Of a DNA stretch of 64,000 bases, positions 51,963-60,539 are shown in pieces. Numbering within the stretch: the first letter of the stretch is position 1; every line of letters starts with the position of its first letter. Source of the stretch: JANWXR01 sp964608265 (GTDB taxonomy: Bacteria; Chloroflexota; Anaerolineae; Anaerolineales; UBA6663); NCBI GenBank assembly GCA_964608265.1, contig CAZSNP010000001.1:88551-152550 (forward strand), read 5' to 3'. Below the pieces are notes generated by a model. It had not been told where the DNA came from. It worked only from the letters and a program-made list of their open reading frames with translations, and searched no databases. The translations under genes and the position numbers were made by a program.

Positions 51963-53096
51963 TCACTTCGGCAGTTCATCCCCCAGACAAATATCCACCC
52001 GCCGCGCGCTTTCCACCCACGGATGATCGAGGGGCACATACTTGAGCTTGCCGACGATGTCCTTCAACGGCACGGCCTCAGTGCCCTCGCCCCGCGCAGC
52101 CACCAGCACCCCGAACACGCCCTGGGCGATGTAGTCGGCGCAGGCCGTGCCGAGGCGCGTCGCCAATACCCGATCTGCCGGGGTCGGCGTGCCGCCACGC
52201 TGCACATGGCCGAGGATGGTCACACGCGACTCGAGGCCGGTCAATTCCTCTAATCGCCGCGAGAGCTGCAGGGTGTGGCCGGCGCGCGCCGCTTCGAGCG
52301 CGGCCAGCGCGGCCTCGGCCTTCTCGCGCGCGGCCCTGGTCTTTGCCTTCGCGACCTGCTTTTCCGCCTCGCTCAATTGCCTGGCCGCCTCGCGAGAGAT
52401 CGCGCCCTCGGCGATGGCGACGATGCTGAAGTGCTTGCCCCGTCGCGCGCGGTAGAGGATGGACTCCGCGACCACGGCGACGTCGTAGGGGATCTCCGGG
52501 ATCAGCACCACATCCGCCCCGCCGCCGATGCCCGCGCCCAGCGTCAGCCAGCCGACGCGGTGGCCCATGATCTCGACGACGATGATGCGGTGATGGCTGT
52601 GCGCGGTGGAGTGCAGCCGGTCAATGGCCTCGGTGGCGATGCTGAGCGCGGTGTCGAAGCCAAACGAGATGTCGGTGCCGTAGATGTCGTTGTCAATGGT
52701 CTTGGGCAGGTTGATGACGTTGAGGCCCTGCTGCGCCAGCCGGTGCGCGTTCTTGGCCGTGCCGCCGCCGCCCAGACAAACCAGCGCGTCGAGGTGATGT
52801 TTGTGATAGACCTCGACCATGGCATCGGTCATGTCCATGATCTTGCCGCCGACCGGCATGCGGTGCGGCTTGTCGCGGCTGGTGCCGAGGATGGTGCCGC
52901 CCACGGTGAGGATGCCCGAGAGCGCGCTGCTGTCGAGCGGCAGGGTGCGGTTTTCCATCAACCCGCGAAAGCCGTTCAGGAAGCCGGTGACGTTCCAGCC
53001 ATAGCGGCTGAGCGCGGCCTTGCCCACGCCGCGAATGGCCGCGTTGAGGCCGGGGCTATCGCCGCCGGAGGTGAGGATACCGATGGATTTGGTCAT
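51963..53096 (-). CDS. pfkA: 6-phosphofructokinase with coiled-coil insertion
   Basis: 377 residues, longer than the ~320 of E. coli PfkA. GILTSGGDSPGLNA, LGGGGTAKNA (109-118), PKTIDNDIYGTD (131-142, catalytic Asp) and EIMGHRVGWL mark the family. In the two positions that separate ATP from PPi enzymes it has Gly in GGGGT and Lys in PKTIDND, the mixed pattern also known from some ATP-using actinobacterial enzymes, so the phosphoryl donor is not certain. Residues about 234-275 form an extra charged helix (SEAEKQVAKAKTRAAREKAE) after IAEGA, absent in short enzymes. Upstream 53097-53276 holds only degenerate palindromic sequence. Confidence 0.92.
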   Translation of the reverse strand: MTKSIGILTSGGDSPGLNAAIRGVGKAALSRYGWNVTGFLNGFRGLMENRTLPLDSSALSGILTVGGTILGTSRDKPHRMPVGGKIMDMTDAMVEVYHKHHLDALVCLGGGGTAKNAHRLAQQGLNVINLPKTIDNDIYGTDISFGFDTALSIATEAIDRLHSTAHSHHRIIVVEIMGHRVGWLTLGAGIGGGADVVLIPEIPYDVAVVAESILYRARRGKHFSIVAIAEGAISREAARQLSEAEKQVAKAKTRAAREKAEAALAALEAARAGHTLQLSRRLEELTGLESRVTILGHVQRGGTPTPADRVLATRLGTACADYIAQGVFGVLVAARGEGTEAVPLKDIVGKLKYVPLDHPWVESARRVDICLGDELPK

Positions 53097-53276
53097 GCCA
53101 TGCTCGCTTTCCCGAACAACCTGCTGATCCCTGAACGGCTTCTTCGACTGCGCGCGGCAAAAGCAGCCGCGCTCCGCTCAGGATGCCTTGCGTCCATCGA
53201 AGAGCAAGTTACTTTAGGTCCTTCGCAGACTGGGCTAATTTCCGTTCCCGTTCTTTCGCCTGCGCGCCGTCCATTG

Positions 53277-55817
53277 TCACGCCTTTAGCCTCTCCATCCT
53301 CACGTCCCACTGCGGGTCGGCGGCGACGGTGGCGGCGAGGCGTTCGCCGAAGTATTCGATGTGCAGCTTCGTGCCGAGCGCGGAATGCTCCGGCGGCAGA
53401 TAACCATAGACGATGAACTTGCCCACACTGTAACCGAAATTTGCGCTGGTCACGAATCCCACTGCCTGCCCGTCCGCCATGATCGGCTCAGCGCCCATGA
53501 TGGCGGCGTTTGGGTCATCGAGCGTGAGCGCGCACAGCTTTTTGCGCAGCGGCTGATCTTTCAATGACATGCACGCCTCGCGCCCGACGAAATCGCCTTT
53601 GCTCAACTTCACCGTCCAACCGAGTCCGGACTCGTAGGGCGTGTGTTCGGTGTACACGTCGCCGCCCCACAGCCGGTAGCCCTTCTCCAGCCGCAGCGAG
53701 TCAAACGCCCCCATCCCCGCGCCGATCAGCCCGTGCGCGCGGCCCGCCTCCCACAGCGTATCCCACACGTCGAGCGCGGCATCCATCGGCATGTGCAACT
53801 CCCAGCCGAGTTCGCCCACATACGAAACGCGCAGCGCCAGCACGCGCGTGTAGCCGATATCAATCCAGCGCGCGGTCATGTACGGGAAGGCGTCGTTGCT
53901 CACATCGGCATCGGTGACCGCGCTCAAGATCGCCCGCGCCTTCGGCCCCCACAGCCCGAGCGCGGCGTAGCCGTCGGAGAGGTCGGCCAACAACCCATCC
54001 CCCCGACCCCCTGCCCTGAAAGGGAAGGGGGAGTGTGACGCCTCGCCATGACTCCCCTCCCCCGCTTCCGGGGAACGGCCGGGGATGGGGGCGCGATTCA
54101 CCCACACCCAATCCTGCGGCCGCGTGCCCTCGCCGACGAACATCCAAAAGCGATCCGCCTCCAAACGCAGCACGGCCAGATCACGCCGCACGCCGCCCTT
54201 CGGAGTCAGCCATGTCGTGTACGTGATGCGGCCGACCGGCACATCCATTTGGTTGCTGCACAGGTGATTGACGAACGGCAACGCCCCCGGCCCGCGCGCC
54301 TCGAAGATCGAAAGGCCGGTGAGGTCGTAGAGCGCGGCGGCCTCGCGCGTGGCCAGGTGTTCCGCGCCCTGTATCCGCGACCAGTTCTCCGCCGCCCAGC
54401 CGGTGCGGTGCGGGATGCGGTCGTCGTACTTTTCGAGCAGCCGCGCGTTCTCCGCGCACCAGTTCGGCAGTTCGAGGCCGGCGAAGGTCGTGAACTCGGC
54501 GCCAAGCGCCCCCCAGCGCGGATGGAAGGGCGTGAGCCGCAGGTTGCGCGGGCGCGAGAGCGGCAGGCGCGGATGCACCACATCGTACAACTCGGCGTAA
54601 TTCTTGTCGCACATCAACGCAATAAACTTGCGCGTGGTTTGATACGGCTGGAAACGATGCAGATTGGTCAATCGCATGTCCCACTCGGCCTCGCCGTGCG
54701 TCATCCACTCGGCGATGGCTTTGCCGACCCCGCCCGCATGCGTGATCCACGACCCGACCGCCGTCCACAAGCCGCGCACATGGCTCTCGCCCATGATCGG
54801 CATCCCATCCACCGGGAAGGCGAACATGCCGTTGAAGCGCGTTGTCAGCGCCGCGCCGCGAACGATGGGCAGCAGCCTCTGCACCTGCGCCCAGCACTTC
54901 TCGAAGTCCTCCGGGGTGAAGGCGCGCAACGCGCTGCGGCCCACGGCCTGTGGATTCACCGGGCGCGGCCGATGCCAGTAGTTGCCGATGCCGTAACTAT
55001 CCCAGTGCCGGCGGAAGTAGATGGCCGAGTCCAGTTCGCGCGCGGTCGGCCAGTTGATCTCGTCGTCGCGCCGGTTGCGATCAAACTGCGCGAGGCCGGG
55101 CAGCGGCGCGGTGATGGTGTACTGGTGCTCGTAGGCCAGCAGCGGTATCGGCACGCCGAGTTTGTCGCCGAGCACCGGGCCCCAGATGTTGGTGCACAGC
55201 AGCACGGCCTCGCACTCGATGCGCGGCAGTTCGGGATTGCTGGTGATAACGGCGACGACGCGCCCCGCCTTCACTTCGATATCGGTGACCTCGGTGGCCG
55301 GGATGAAGCGGGCGCCGCCGCCGGCCGCCGCGTCGCGTTGCAGCGCGCTGGCCGTGTGCGCGCCGGCGATGATGGCCGACTTCGGCACGAACAGGCTGCC
55401 GACGATCTGTGTCTCATCGAGCGGCGGCAGCTTATCCTTCGTCTCCTTCGGGCTGAGCAGAAACGACTCCGCGCCGAAGCTCTTGCCCTCCGCGTGCAGC
55501 CGCTTCAAGTCGGTGAGGCGGCGCTCGCTGATCGCGATCTCCAGGCCGCCCACCGCGTTGTAGGTGTTGCGCGCCGGGTCGAACGGCGTGAGCGAGCGAT
55601 ACAGGTCGCTCGAATACACCGCCATCTGCGTCAACAGTTTCGAGTGGCTGAGGGCGACGACCCCGCCGGGCGCGTGCGAGGTCGAGCCGTCGTTCTCCTC
55701 GAGGCCGCCTTTGTCGAGCACCAGGATGTCACGCCAGCCGAGCCGCGTCAGGTGGTAAGCCGCGCTGCTCCCGACAATCCCCGCTCCAACGATGGCCAGC
55801 CGCGTGTGTGTGGGCAT
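53277..55817 (-). CDS. Dimethylglycine/sarcosine dehydrogenase-like flavoprotein with GcvT domain
   Basis: About 846 residues. DAO oxidase domain with GAGIVGSSAAYHL and GSTSHAPGG, whose His48 matches the covalent FAD attachment site; FAO_M linker (about 375-430); GcvT aminomethyltransferase domain and barrel (about 430-840; FDSLRLEKGYRLWGGD). Relatives oxidise dimethylglycine or sarcosine and pass the methylene to tetrahydrofolate. A 98-bp palindromic repeat (53994-54091) is inserted in frame, adding about 33 residues (PGRSPEAGEGSHGEASHS and so on) between WVWVNRAPI and LLADLSDGYAAL in the GcvT domain, near residue 574-608. Start at MPTHTRLAIVG; farther codons reach into a palindromic element. 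Confidence 0.9.
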   Translation of the reverse strand: MPTHTRLAIVGAGIVGSSAAYHLTRLGWRDILVLDKGGLEENDGSTSHAPGGVVALSHSKLLTQMAVYSSDLYRSLTPFDPARNTYNAVGGLEIAISERRLTDLKRLHAEGKSFGAESFLLSPKETKDKLPPLDETQIVGSLFVPKSAIIAGAHTASALQRDAAAGGGARFIPATEVTDIEVKAGRVVAVITSNPELPRIECEAVLLCTNIWGPVLGDKLGVPIPLLAYEHQYTITAPLPGLAQFDRNRRDDEINWPTARELDSAIYFRRHWDSYGIGNYWHRPRPVNPQAVGRSALRAFTPEDFEKCWAQVQRLLPIVRGAALTTRFNGMFAFPVDGMPIMGESHVRGLWTAVGSWITHAGGVGKAIAEWMTHGEAEWDMRLTNLHRFQPYQTTRKFIALMCDKNYAELYDVVHPRLPLSRPRNLRLTPFHPRWGALGAEFTTFAGLELPNWCAENARLLEKYDDRIPHRTGWAAENWSRIQGAEHLATREAAALYDLTGLSIFEARGPGALPFVNHLCSNQMDVPVGRITYTTWLTPKGGVRRDLAVLRLEADRFWMFVGEGTRPQDWVWVNRAPIPGRSPEAGEGSHGEASHSPFPFRAGGRGDGLLADLSDGYAALGLWGPKARAILSAVTDADVSNDAFPYMTARWIDIGYTRVLALRVSYVGELGWELHMPMDAALDVWDTLWEAGRAHGLIGAGMGAFDSLRLEKGYRLWGGDVYTEHTPYESGLGWTVKLSKGDFVGREACMSLKDQPLRKKLCALTLDDPNAAIMGAEPIMADGQAVGFVTSANFGYSVGKFIVYGYLPPEHSALGTKLHIEYFGERLAATVAADPQWDVRMERLKA
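53994..54091. repeat. GC-rich palindromic element inserted in a coding sequence
   Basis: Arms CCCATCCCCCCGACCCCC and GGCCGGGGATGGGGG enclose GGGAAGGGGGAG and CTCCCCTCCCCC, the same build as the elements at 10947, 23627 and 50925. It keeps the frame of the host gene. Confidence 0.75.
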
Positions 55818-55842
55818 TGAGTCCTCAATGAAAAACTTTGGC

Positions 55843-55982
55843 ATGTCACCCTGAGCGCTAACGCTGAACGTTTGCGTTGTGCGAGTCTTGTCGGGCAAAG
55901 GGTCGTGTTGGAAACCACGAGACCCTTCGCGCGATAAAGCTCGTAGGGTGCTTTGGTTCGGCGTACGCGCTCAGGGTGACAT
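55843..55982. repeat. ATGTCACCCTGAGCGC palindromic element
   Basis: Arms ATGTCACCCTGAGCGC (55843-55858) and GCGCTCAGGGTGACAT (55967-55982), length 140 bp, inner CAAAGGGTCGTG / CACGAGACCCTTCGCGCG. Fills the spacer between the aldo/keto reductase and the flavoprotein gene. Confidence 0.9.
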
Positions 55983-55987
55983 TGTGT

Positions 55988-56977
55988 TTAGCTTGCCAAA
56001 ATGCCTTCGATGCGCTGCAACTCGTCGTGCGCGAAGTTGAGATTGTTCAGCGCCCCGACCGCATCTTCGATCTGCGACACGCGGCTGGCGCCGATCAGCG
56101 CCGACGTCATCTCGGGATGGCGCAGCACCCACGCCAGCGCCATCTGCGCCAGCGTCTGCCCGCGTGATTGTGCCAGCTCGTTGAGCCGCCGCACCTGCGA
56201 CAGCCGCTGATCGGTGAGGGCCTCCGGCCTGAGGAAGCCATGCGGTTTGGCCGCCCGCGAGTCCTCGGGGATGCCGCCGAGGTATTTGTCCGTCAACATC
56301 CCCTGCGCCAGCGGCGAGAAGGCGATGCAGCCGATGCCCTCCTCGCGCAACGCGGCCAGCACCTCGCCCTCGATCCAGCGCTCGAACAGGCTGTACTTGG
56401 GTTGATGTATCACGCACGGCGTGCCGAGCGACTTGAGGCGGCGCGCCGCCTCGCGCGTTTTGTCGGCCGGATAATTGGAGACGCCGGCGTATAGCGCCCG
56501 CCCGCTGCGCACGATGTGGTCGAGCGCGCCCATCGTTTCTTCAAGCGGCGTGTCGGGGTCGGGCCGGTGATGATAGAAGATGTCCACATAGTCGAGGCCC
56601 ATGCGCTTGAGGCTCTGGTCGAGGCTGGCGACGAGATACTTGCGCGAGCCCCACTCGCCGTACGGGCCGGGCCACATGTAGTAGCCGGCCTTGGTCGAAA
56701 TGATCAACTCGTCGCGGTATGGCGCGAAGTCTTCGCGCAGGATGCGGCCGAAGTTCTCCTCCGCCGAGCCGGGTGGGGGGCCGTAGTTGTTCGCCAGGTC
56801 GAAGTGCGTGATGCCAAGGTCGAAAGCGCGCCGCAGCATGGCGCGGGCATTCTCCAACGTATCTACCCCGCCGAAGTTGTGCCACAGCCCCAGCGAGATG
56901 GCCGGCAGCTGCAGCCCGCTGCGCCCGCAGCGGCGGTAACGCATGGAGCCGTAACGGGTGTTGAGGGATTGATACAT
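55988..56977 (-). CDS. Aldo/keto reductase (YghZ-like)
   Basis: 329 residues. FDLANNYGPPPGSAEENFG (catalytic Asp/Tyr), STKAGYYMWPGPYGEWGSRKYL (Lys), VDIFYHHRPDPDTPLEETM (His) and SALIGASRVSQI form the AKR signature; the GYxMWPGPYGxxGSRKY segment is that of YghZ/Gpr L-glyceraldehyde-3-phosphate reductases, NADPH enzymes for aldehyde detoxification. Start at 56977; 36 further in-frame codons upstream are spacer sequence. Confidence 0.92.
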   Translation of the reverse strand: MYQSLNTRYGSMRYRRCGRSGLQLPAISLGLWHNFGGVDTLENARAMLRRAFDLGITHFDLANNYGPPPGSAEENFGRILREDFAPYRDELIISTKAGYYMWPGPYGEWGSRKYLVASLDQSLKRMGLDYVDIFYHHRPDPDTPLEETMGALDHIVRSGRALYAGVSNYPADKTREAARRLKSLGTPCVIHQPKYSLFERWIEGEVLAALREEGIGCIAFSPLAQGMLTDKYLGGIPEDSRAAKPHGFLRPEALTDQRLSQVRRLNELAQSRGQTLAQMALAWVLRHPEMTSALIGASRVSQIEDAVGALNNLNFAHDELQRIEGILAS

Positions 56978-57002
56978 GGATGGGTTTCTTTCCAAAAATG
57001 TC

Positions 57003-57095
57003 CCAGCGTCCTGAGCGGAGCGGCCCGCAGTTGGCCGCGTAGTCGAAGGATGCGGCGTATTCTTCGACTGGGGCGCGAACTGCACGCGCCTTCAC
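57003..57095. repeat. Degenerate palindromic element
   Basis: GTCCTGAGCGGAGCGG with GTCGAAGGATGCGG and ATTCTTCGACTGGGGCGCG resembles a decayed copy of the TCACCCTGAGCGC family. A similar degenerate stretch lies at 53100-53215 before the phosphofructokinase gene. Confidence 0.4.
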
Positions 57096-57115
57096 TCAGA
57101 TGTTTGTTGAATCGA

Positions 57116-58666
57116 TTACTCACGCAACCGGAACCGCTGAATCTTCCCCGTCGCCGTCTTGGGCAACTCCGGCACAAACTCGATCCAGCGCGGACGCTTG
57201 TAGTCGGCCATCTTCTCGCGGCAATACGCGATCAGTTCCTCGCGCAACTTGTCGCTGCCGGCATGGCCTTCCTTCAACACCACGTAGGCCTTGGGCTTGA
57301 TCAGGTTCGACGCATCCATCTGCCCGATCACTGCCGCTTCCAGCACCGCCGGATGGCTGACCAGCGTGCTCTCCAACTCCACCGGCGAGACCCAGATGCC
57401 GCCGACCTTGAGCATGTCGTCCGAGCGGCCAGCGTGCCAGTAGTAGCCGTCTGCATCCATGTAATACTTGTCGCCCGTGAACAGCCACTCGCCCAGGAAG
57501 GTCCTGCGGCTTTTTTCACTTTGATGCAGATAGAACGGCGCGGTCGTTTCGCTCTTCACCAGCAGGTTGCCGACCTCGCCCGGCTTCACCGGGTGGCCGG
57601 CCTCGTCCACGATCTTCACCTCGTAGCCCGGCACCGGCCTGCCGCTGCTGCCGGGGCGGATGTCACCGGGCCGGTTCGAGATGAAGATGTGCCACACCTC
57701 CGTCGCGCCGATGCCGTCAATGATATCCAGCCCGGTGCGCTCCTTCCAGCCGTGCCACACCGAGGCGGGCAGCGACTCGCCCGCCGAGACGCACAGCCGA
57801 ATCGAGGCGAGATCGTACTTGCCGTTTTGGAAATCTTCGTTCGCCAGAATCGCCGCGTAGCCCGTGGGCGCGTTGTACAGGATGGTGGGCCGGAAGCGAT
57901 GGACGTGCTCGAGGACGTTGGCGACGACGCGCGGCGGCGCGGCCATGAGCACGCAGCTCGCCCCGACGAACCACGGGAAGACCAGGTTGCCGCCGGTGCC
58001 GAAGGTGAAGAACAGCTTGGCCGTCGCCAGCGTGCGGTCGCTTTCGCGCAGGCCGAGCACGTTTACGGCCCACAGTTGCGCCGTGATGGGCAGGTCTTTG
58101 TGCGCGTGCAGAATCCCCTTTGGCTCGCCGGTGCTGCCGCTGGAGTAGTTGAGCGAGCAGAAGTCCTCGCGGTGAGTGGGCGCGACCGCCAGTTCGGCCG
58201 GCTCCGCCCTGATCAAGGTCGCATAATCGAGATCACCCTCCGCGCCGCCACCGCCAATCACGATGATGTGTTTGACGAACTCCAGTTGCGGGCGAATCTC
58301 GTTGAGCGCGGGCAGCAGCGCTTTGTGGATGATAAGCGTTCGCGCGCGACAATCGTGCAGCGTGTACGCGTGTTCATGCGGCTTGAGCAGGGTGTTCATC
58401 CCCACCGCAATCGCGCCGATCTTCATCACGGCGAAGTACGCTATCGCCCACTCGGCGCAATCGAGCGAGAGGATGCCGACATACTCGCCCATGCGCACAT
58501 CCAATCGTTTGAGCGCCTGGCCGAGTTGGTTGACCTCGTCCGATACTTGCTTGAACGTCAACTCGCGTTCGGGCGTGTACAGCGCCACCTTATTCGGGCG
58601 CGCGGCGAGGTTGTGTTCCAAAATGTTGACGGCGTTGTAGTACAGAGGCAGGTCAGCGGCTTTCAT
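57116..58666 (-). CDS. Benzoate-CoA ligase family acyl-CoA synthetase
   Basis: About 516 residues. P-loop YSSGSTGEPKGILHAH, DGIGATEVWHIFISN (A5), GEWLFTGDKYYMDADGYYWHAGRSDDMLKVGGIWVSP (A7-A8 hinge) and the C-terminal catalytic Lys in PKTATGKIQRFRLRE. The A8 and TEVWHIFISN segments are those of benzoate/2-aminobenzoate-CoA ligases. It would activate an aromatic or related acid to its CoA thioester with ATP, the entry step of the cluster. Start MKAADLPLYYNAV; the ORF upstream overlaps the end of the acyl-CoA dehydrogenase gene. Confidence 0.9.
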   Translation of the reverse strand: MKAADLPLYYNAVNILEHNLAARPNKVALYTPERELTFKQVSDEVNQLGQALKRLDVRMGEYVGILSLDCAEWAIAYFAVMKIGAIAVGMNTLLKPHEHAYTLHDCRARTLIIHKALLPALNEIRPQLEFVKHIIVIGGGGAEGDLDYATLIRAEPAELAVAPTHREDFCSLNYSSGSTGEPKGILHAHKDLPITAQLWAVNVLGLRESDRTLATAKLFFTFGTGGNLVFPWFVGASCVLMAAPPRVVANVLEHVHRFRPTILYNAPTGYAAILANEDFQNGKYDLASIRLCVSAGESLPASVWHGWKERTGLDIIDGIGATEVWHIFISNRPGDIRPGSSGRPVPGYEVKIVDEAGHPVKPGEVGNLLVKSETTAPFYLHQSEKSRRTFLGEWLFTGDKYYMDADGYYWHAGRSDDMLKVGGIWVSPVELESTLVSHPAVLEAAVIGQMDASNLIKPKAYVVLKEGHAGSDKLREELIAYCREKMADYKRPRWIEFVPELPKTATGKIQRFRLRE

Positions 58667-58720
58667 AAACGGCTCCCCGGGAAAACAGGGAGAGAGGGAC
58701 ATGAAGGCAAGCCGTGTCCC

Positions 58721-60051
58721 TCATTTCCTTTCTTTCCCTCCTTTCCCGCTGTCCTTTCCCAGTATGTCGCGTGCAACCACGATCCGTTGGATGTGGGACG
58801 TGCCTTNNNNNNNNNNNNNNNNNNNNNNNNNNNNNNNNNNNNNNNNNNNNNNNNNNNNNNNNNNNNNNNNNNNNNNNNNNNNNNNNNNNNNNNNNNNNNN
58901 NNNNNNTCCTTTCCCAGTATGTCGCGTGCAACCACGATCCGTTGGATGTGGGACGTGCCTTCGTAAATCTGCAATCCTTTGATGTCACGCAGGTAACGCT
59001 CAACGGGATACTCGTTCGAGTAACCGCGCCCGCCGTGCAACAGCACCGCCTCGTTGGCAGCGCGCACGGCGGCTTCGACCGCGAACAGCTTGGCGATGGA
59101 GGTAGCGCGGGTCGCCTTCTCGCCGCGATCCTTCAGCCAGGCCGCACGGTACACCAGCATCCGCGCCGCGTCCACGTCGGCGGCCATGTTCGCGATCACG
59201 GCCTGGATCATCTCGAAATCACCGATCCGCTGCCCGAACTGACGCCGCTCCCGCGCAAACGCCACACACGCGTCGAGGCAGGCCTGCGCCACGCCGAGCG
59301 CGCCGGCGGCCACGCCCAACCGCCCGTGTTCGAGCGCCGACATCGCCACTCGGAAGCCCTCGCCCTTTGCGCCGAGCAGCGCCGCCTTCGGCACGCGCAA
59401 ATTGTCGAAGCGGATGTGCGCGTGATCGGAGGCCCGGTGGCCGAGTTCGCGGCCCGGCATCTTCCGGCGCACGAAGCCCGGTGTGCCGGTCGGCACAAGG
59501 AAGGCGCACAGCCCTTTGTGTTTGAGCGCGCGGTCGGCGCTGGCAAAGATGAGGGCGAGCTGTGCGAGGCCGCCGTTGGTGATCCAGATTTTCTCGCCGT
59601 TCAGCACGTAGCCGTCGCCGTCCTCGGTCGCCGTAGTCTCGACGCCCGCGGCGTCACTGCCCGCGTTTGGCTCGGTGAGGCAGTAGCAGCCAATCCACTC
59701 GCCGCGCATCAGTTGAGGAAGGTACGTTTGCTTCTGCGCCTCGCTGCCCCATGCAAGGATACATTGCGAGACGAGGCTGGTATGCACCGTCATAAATCCG
59801 CGCACGGACGAGTCCGCGCGGCCCAGTTCCTCGTAGCACAGCGCCAGCGATACCGCGTCCCACGCGCCGCCGCCGTACTGCGCCGGCAGCGGCCCACCCA
59901 GCAGGCCGAGGCCGGCCATCTCACGCACGAGTGAGAGCGGCATCTCAGCGCGCTCATCCATCGCGCGCGCCAGCGGCGCCACGCGGCCCTGCGCAAACTC
60001 ACGCACGCGCCTCTGCACTTCGGTTTGGGTTGGTGTTAGCGAGAAATCCAT
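58721..60051 (-). CDS. Acyl-CoA dehydrogenase (interrupted by false gap)
   Basis: N-terminal and central domains from MDFSLTPTQTEVQRRV: FAD/substrate motifs YCLTEPNAGSDA and WITNGGLA, MDERAEMP, RQFGQRIGDFEMIQ, and the catalytic Glu in LQIYEGTSHIQR. The 100-N gap falls just after ARDILGK. If the two identical 55-mers are merged the frame continues DSGKGGKERK and stops at 58721-58723, giving about 392 residues, the normal family length; the sequence as given shifts frame. FAD enzyme that makes a 2,3-double bond in acyl-CoA; in this cluster it would act on a ring-derived acyl-CoA. Confidence 0.9.
58807..58906. other. Assembly gap of 100 N with 55-bp identical flanks
   Basis: 58752-58806 and 58907-58961 are identical over 55 bases. 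As at 3799-3898 the contigs appear to overlap and the gap to be artificial. Merging restores the acyl-CoA dehydrogenase C-terminus. Confidence 0.92.
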
Positions 60052-60053
60052 GA

Positions 60054-60088
60054 TTGATGACTGTTTACTGTTTACGGGCTACTGATGA
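60054..60088. repeat. Heptamer array at the RidA stop
   Basis: TTGATGA CTGTTTA CTGTTTA CGGGCTA CTGATGA. The third unit and the next supply the RidA stop (60072-60074) and its last codons. Confidence 0.65.
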
Positions 60089-60473
60089 CCGCAATCCCTT
60101 CAATCTCCACCATCGCCTCGTCGTCGAACAGGCCCTTAACTTCAACGAGCGTCATGGTCGGATAATGCTTGCCGACGAACGAACGATACACCTCGCCCAG
60201 CGCCCTGAGGTTGTTGCGGTAGGCGTTCCTGTCGGTGACGAAGATGGTGAGCTTGACGAGATCGGTCATTCCGCCGCCGGCCTCGTCGAGCACCGCCTTG
60301 AGGTTGCTCAGCGCCTGCCCGAACTGCGCGACAAGATCGCCGGGGTGTGTGATGCGGCCCGTCGCATCCATCCCGGTCTGCCCGGCGAGGAACAACACGC
60401 GCCCGCCCTCGGCGAGGATGCCGTGCGAGTAGCCGGAGGGTTTTGTGAGGGAAGGAGGATTGATGATACGCAT
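60072..60473 (-). CDS. RidA/YjgF-family deaminase
   Basis: 133 residues with GRVLFLAGQTGMDATGRI, VKLTIFVTDRNAYRNNL and YPTMTLVEVKGLFDDEAMVEIEGIAV. RidA proteins hydrolyse reactive enamines or imines to ketones and ammonia. In anthranilate-CoA clusters this fits removal of the ring amino group after dearomatisation. It lies 20 bases before the acyl-CoA dehydrogenase start. The final residues ISSP are encoded by a heptamer repeat. The Arg that binds carboxylates in classical RidA (near the RNNL motif) is not clearly positioned, so substrate class is open. Confidence 0.9.
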   Translation of the reverse strand: MRIINPPSLTKPSGYSHGILAEGGRVLFLAGQTGMDATGRITHPGDLVAQFGQALSNLKAVLDEAGGGMTDLVKLTIFVTDRNAYRNNLRALGEVYRSFVGKHYPTMTLVEVKGLFDDEAMVEIEGIAVISSP

Positions 60474-60483
60474 GCAGTTGGTC

Positions 60484-60539
60484 GGTCAACGGCGAACGGT
60501 GAACAGTTGCCGCTGTTGACGGTTTGCCGTTCACCTGCC
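60484..60539. repeat. Palindromic heptamer array after the hydratase
   Basis: GGTCAAC GGCGAAC GGTGAAC AGTTGCC GCTGTTG ACGGTTT GCCGTTC ACCTGCC. The left words are complementary to the right words, so the array forms a hairpin; it includes the hydratase stop (60531-60533). Confidence 0.75.

Noticed and set aside
54048..55820. 590-codon plus-strand frame opposite the dimethylglycine-dehydrogenase-like gene
   Set aside because: Shadow of a gene with clear FAD and GcvT motifs; no domain in the plus-strand translation.
56516..58966. 816-codon plus-strand frame crossing the N gap
   Set aside because: It runs antisense to two clear enzymes and through Ns; only GC bias keeps it open.
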